The notes below the pieces were generated by a model. That model ran no database searches. It was not told the DNA's origin and saw only the letters and a program-made list of their open reading frames with translations. Below, piece after piece: positions 7,736 to 8,492 of a stretch of 8,492 nucleotides of DNA (within the stretch, counting starts at the first letter, position 1; every line of letters starts with the position of its first letter). This DNA is from JAVBOP01 sp031550405 (lineage in GTDB: Bacteria > Bacteroidota > Ignavibacteria > Kapaibacteriales > UBA2268). The stretch lies in NCBI GenBank assembly GCA_031550405.1, contig JAVBOP010000127.1, positions 1-8,492 of the forward strand, in the 5' to 3' direction. The position numbers and the translations under genes are program-made.

Positions 7736-7765
7736 AAAAAAGCTACCTTCGGGTAGCTTTTTTTT
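7736..7765. terminator. Intrinsic terminator, probably bidirectional
   Basis: AGCTACC (7741-7747), loop TTCG (7748-7751), GGTAGCT (7752-7758): a perfect 7-bp stem that can be lengthened by A-T pairs. The C(UUCG)G tetraloop is exceptionally stable. Eight T residues follow on the plus strand, and an A-rich stretch precedes it, giving a T-run for the minus strand. It lies 18 bases after the secreted-protein stop and about 70 bases after the leuS stop on the opposite strand, so it can end both convergent transcripts. Confidence 0.9.
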
Positions 7766-7835
7766 ATTGTTACACTCAACCATCATCAAGATGTGTTAAT
7801 TAATCCTACGGATAAATGTTCTACAAGATGGGAAA

Positions 7836-8492
7836 TTATACTATGAAATTAATTAATTTATCTTTTACGAAGATTATTTTTTTGATTGTTGCACCATTTA
7901 TGAATTTTTGCACATTTTCTTCTGCTTTTGCCATATCTTCAAGCTCTGATTGCGGCGTTTCTGCCGAAGCCGTAATTTTACCGCGAATCTTGCTATTTAC
8001 CTGTACAACAAATTCTATCGTGCTTTTCACGATTTTACTTTCATCAAAGTCGGGATATTTTTGCAGCAAAACGGAATCATTATGACCCAAGATCTGCCAT
8101 AATTCCTCACAAATATGCGGTGCAAACGGCGCCAAACATATCACAAATTTTTCTATCGCCTCGCGTGGGCGAATATCAGCTTTCAAAAACTCATTCGTGA
8201 AAATCATCATCTGCGAAATCGCCGTGTTGAAGCTCAAATTTTCTATATCTTCCGCAATTTTTTTAATCGTAAAATTAAGAACATATTCTTGGTCAGATGT
8301 CAGCGGAGAATTATGAATATTTGTTAATAATTTACCATCTTCTGTTGCAATCATACGCCATACACGATTCAAAAAGCGGTTCACGCCTTCTATGCCTGTT
8401 TTAGACCAAGGCTTCGAGGCTTCGAGCGGACCTAAAAACATCTCGAAAAGACGCAATGAATCAGCTCCAAATTCCGCAATTACATCATCAGG
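7836..8492 (-). CDS. leuS: Leucyl-tRNA synthetase, C-terminal part (cut by window edge)
   Basis: The 3' end of a class I leucyl-tRNA synthetase, which charges tRNA-Leu in the cytoplasm. The open frame runs off the window and encodes the last 218 residues of a protein usually around 800-950 long. The first visible residues, PDDVIAEFGADSLRLFEMF, are the segment that normally follows KMSKS directly; that catalytic loop is therefore just outside. Next come GPLEASKPWS (fragment residues 21-30), then GIEGVNRFLNRVWR (33-46), which opens the anticodon-binding helical domain, and APFAPHICEELW (121-132). The C-terminal domain follows, with VVQVNSKIRGKI and a close in KDKLINFIV. The usual QVNGK appears here as QVNSK, a mild variation. 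The gene converges on the large secreted-protein gene and shares a terminator with it. No frameshift or internal stop is visible. Confidence 0.97.
   Translation of the reverse strand, partial: PDDVIAEFGADSLRLFEMFLGPLEASKPWSKTGIEGVNRFLNRVWRMIATEDGKLLTNIHNSPLTSDQEYVLNFTIKKIAEDIENLSFNTAISQMMIFTNEFLKADIRPREAIEKFVICLAPFAPHICEELWQILGHNDSVLLQKYPDFDESKIVKSTIEFVVQVNSKIRGKITASAETPQSELEDMAKAEENVQKFINGATIKKIIFVKDKLINFIV

Noticed and set aside
7750..7835. Possible small RNA or tRNA between the terminator and leuS
   Set aside because: No cloverleaf, promoter element or further stable stem was found; the stretch is short and AT-rich.
7816..8085. Plus-strand open frame of 89 codons starting near the end of leuS
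   Set aside because: It lies almost entirely antisense to leuS, whose reading is unambiguous. Its hydrophobic look comes from the complement of leuS codons, and it has no supporting ribosome binding site or homology.
8115..8327. Plus-strand open frame of 70 codons within leuS
   Set aside because: Antisense to a clearly conserved leuS region (anticodon-binding domain); the basic composition is a shadow effect.

Overview
The window looks like a chromosomal segment from a member of the Bacteroidota or a close FCB-group relative (Ignavibacteria/Kapabacteria-like lineages cannot be excluded). The main evidence is a very large secreted protein that ends in a typical type IX secretion system (T9SS, Por system) C-terminal sorting domain. 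Supporting signs are an AT-rich genome and a TAnnTTTG-type promoter element. No ribosomal RNA or other phylogenetic anchor is present, so the assignment stays at this level.

Layout: (1) 50-1036, minus strand, a complete UbiA-family membrane prenyltransferase. (2) 1037-1303, a divergent AT-rich intergenic region with a candidate promoter for the prenyltransferase and a leader hairpin plus a good Shine-Dalgarno for the next gene. (3) 1304-7717, plus strand, one 2137-residue secreted protein that takes up three quarters of the window. It consists of a signal peptide, a Tyr-rich beta domain, an Ig-like stretch, two CARDB-like domains, a long right-handed beta-helix, a third CARDB-like domain, a cysteine-free alpha/beta domain, a fibronectin-III-like domain and the T9SS sorting domain. 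(4) 7736-7765, a strong hairpin terminator with an A-run on one side and a T-run on the other, placed between convergent genes. (5) 7836 to the window end, minus strand, the 3' third or less of leuS (leucyl-tRNA synthetase), cut by the window edge just after the position where the KMSKS motif is expected.

The three genes do not form an evident pathway. Two housekeeping or metabolic genes on the minus strand (leuS and the prenyltransferase) flank a single, probably monocistronic, surface-protein gene on the opposite strand, which has visibly lower G+C. The surface protein is probably exported by Sec, moved across the outer membrane by T9SS and then anchored or released. Its function is not revealed by any recognisable catalytic motif. 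I see no tRNA, CRISPR array, insertion sequence, phage gene, toxin-antitoxin pair or defence system. The most unusual object is the large multidomain protein, especially its degenerate alpha/beta domain.
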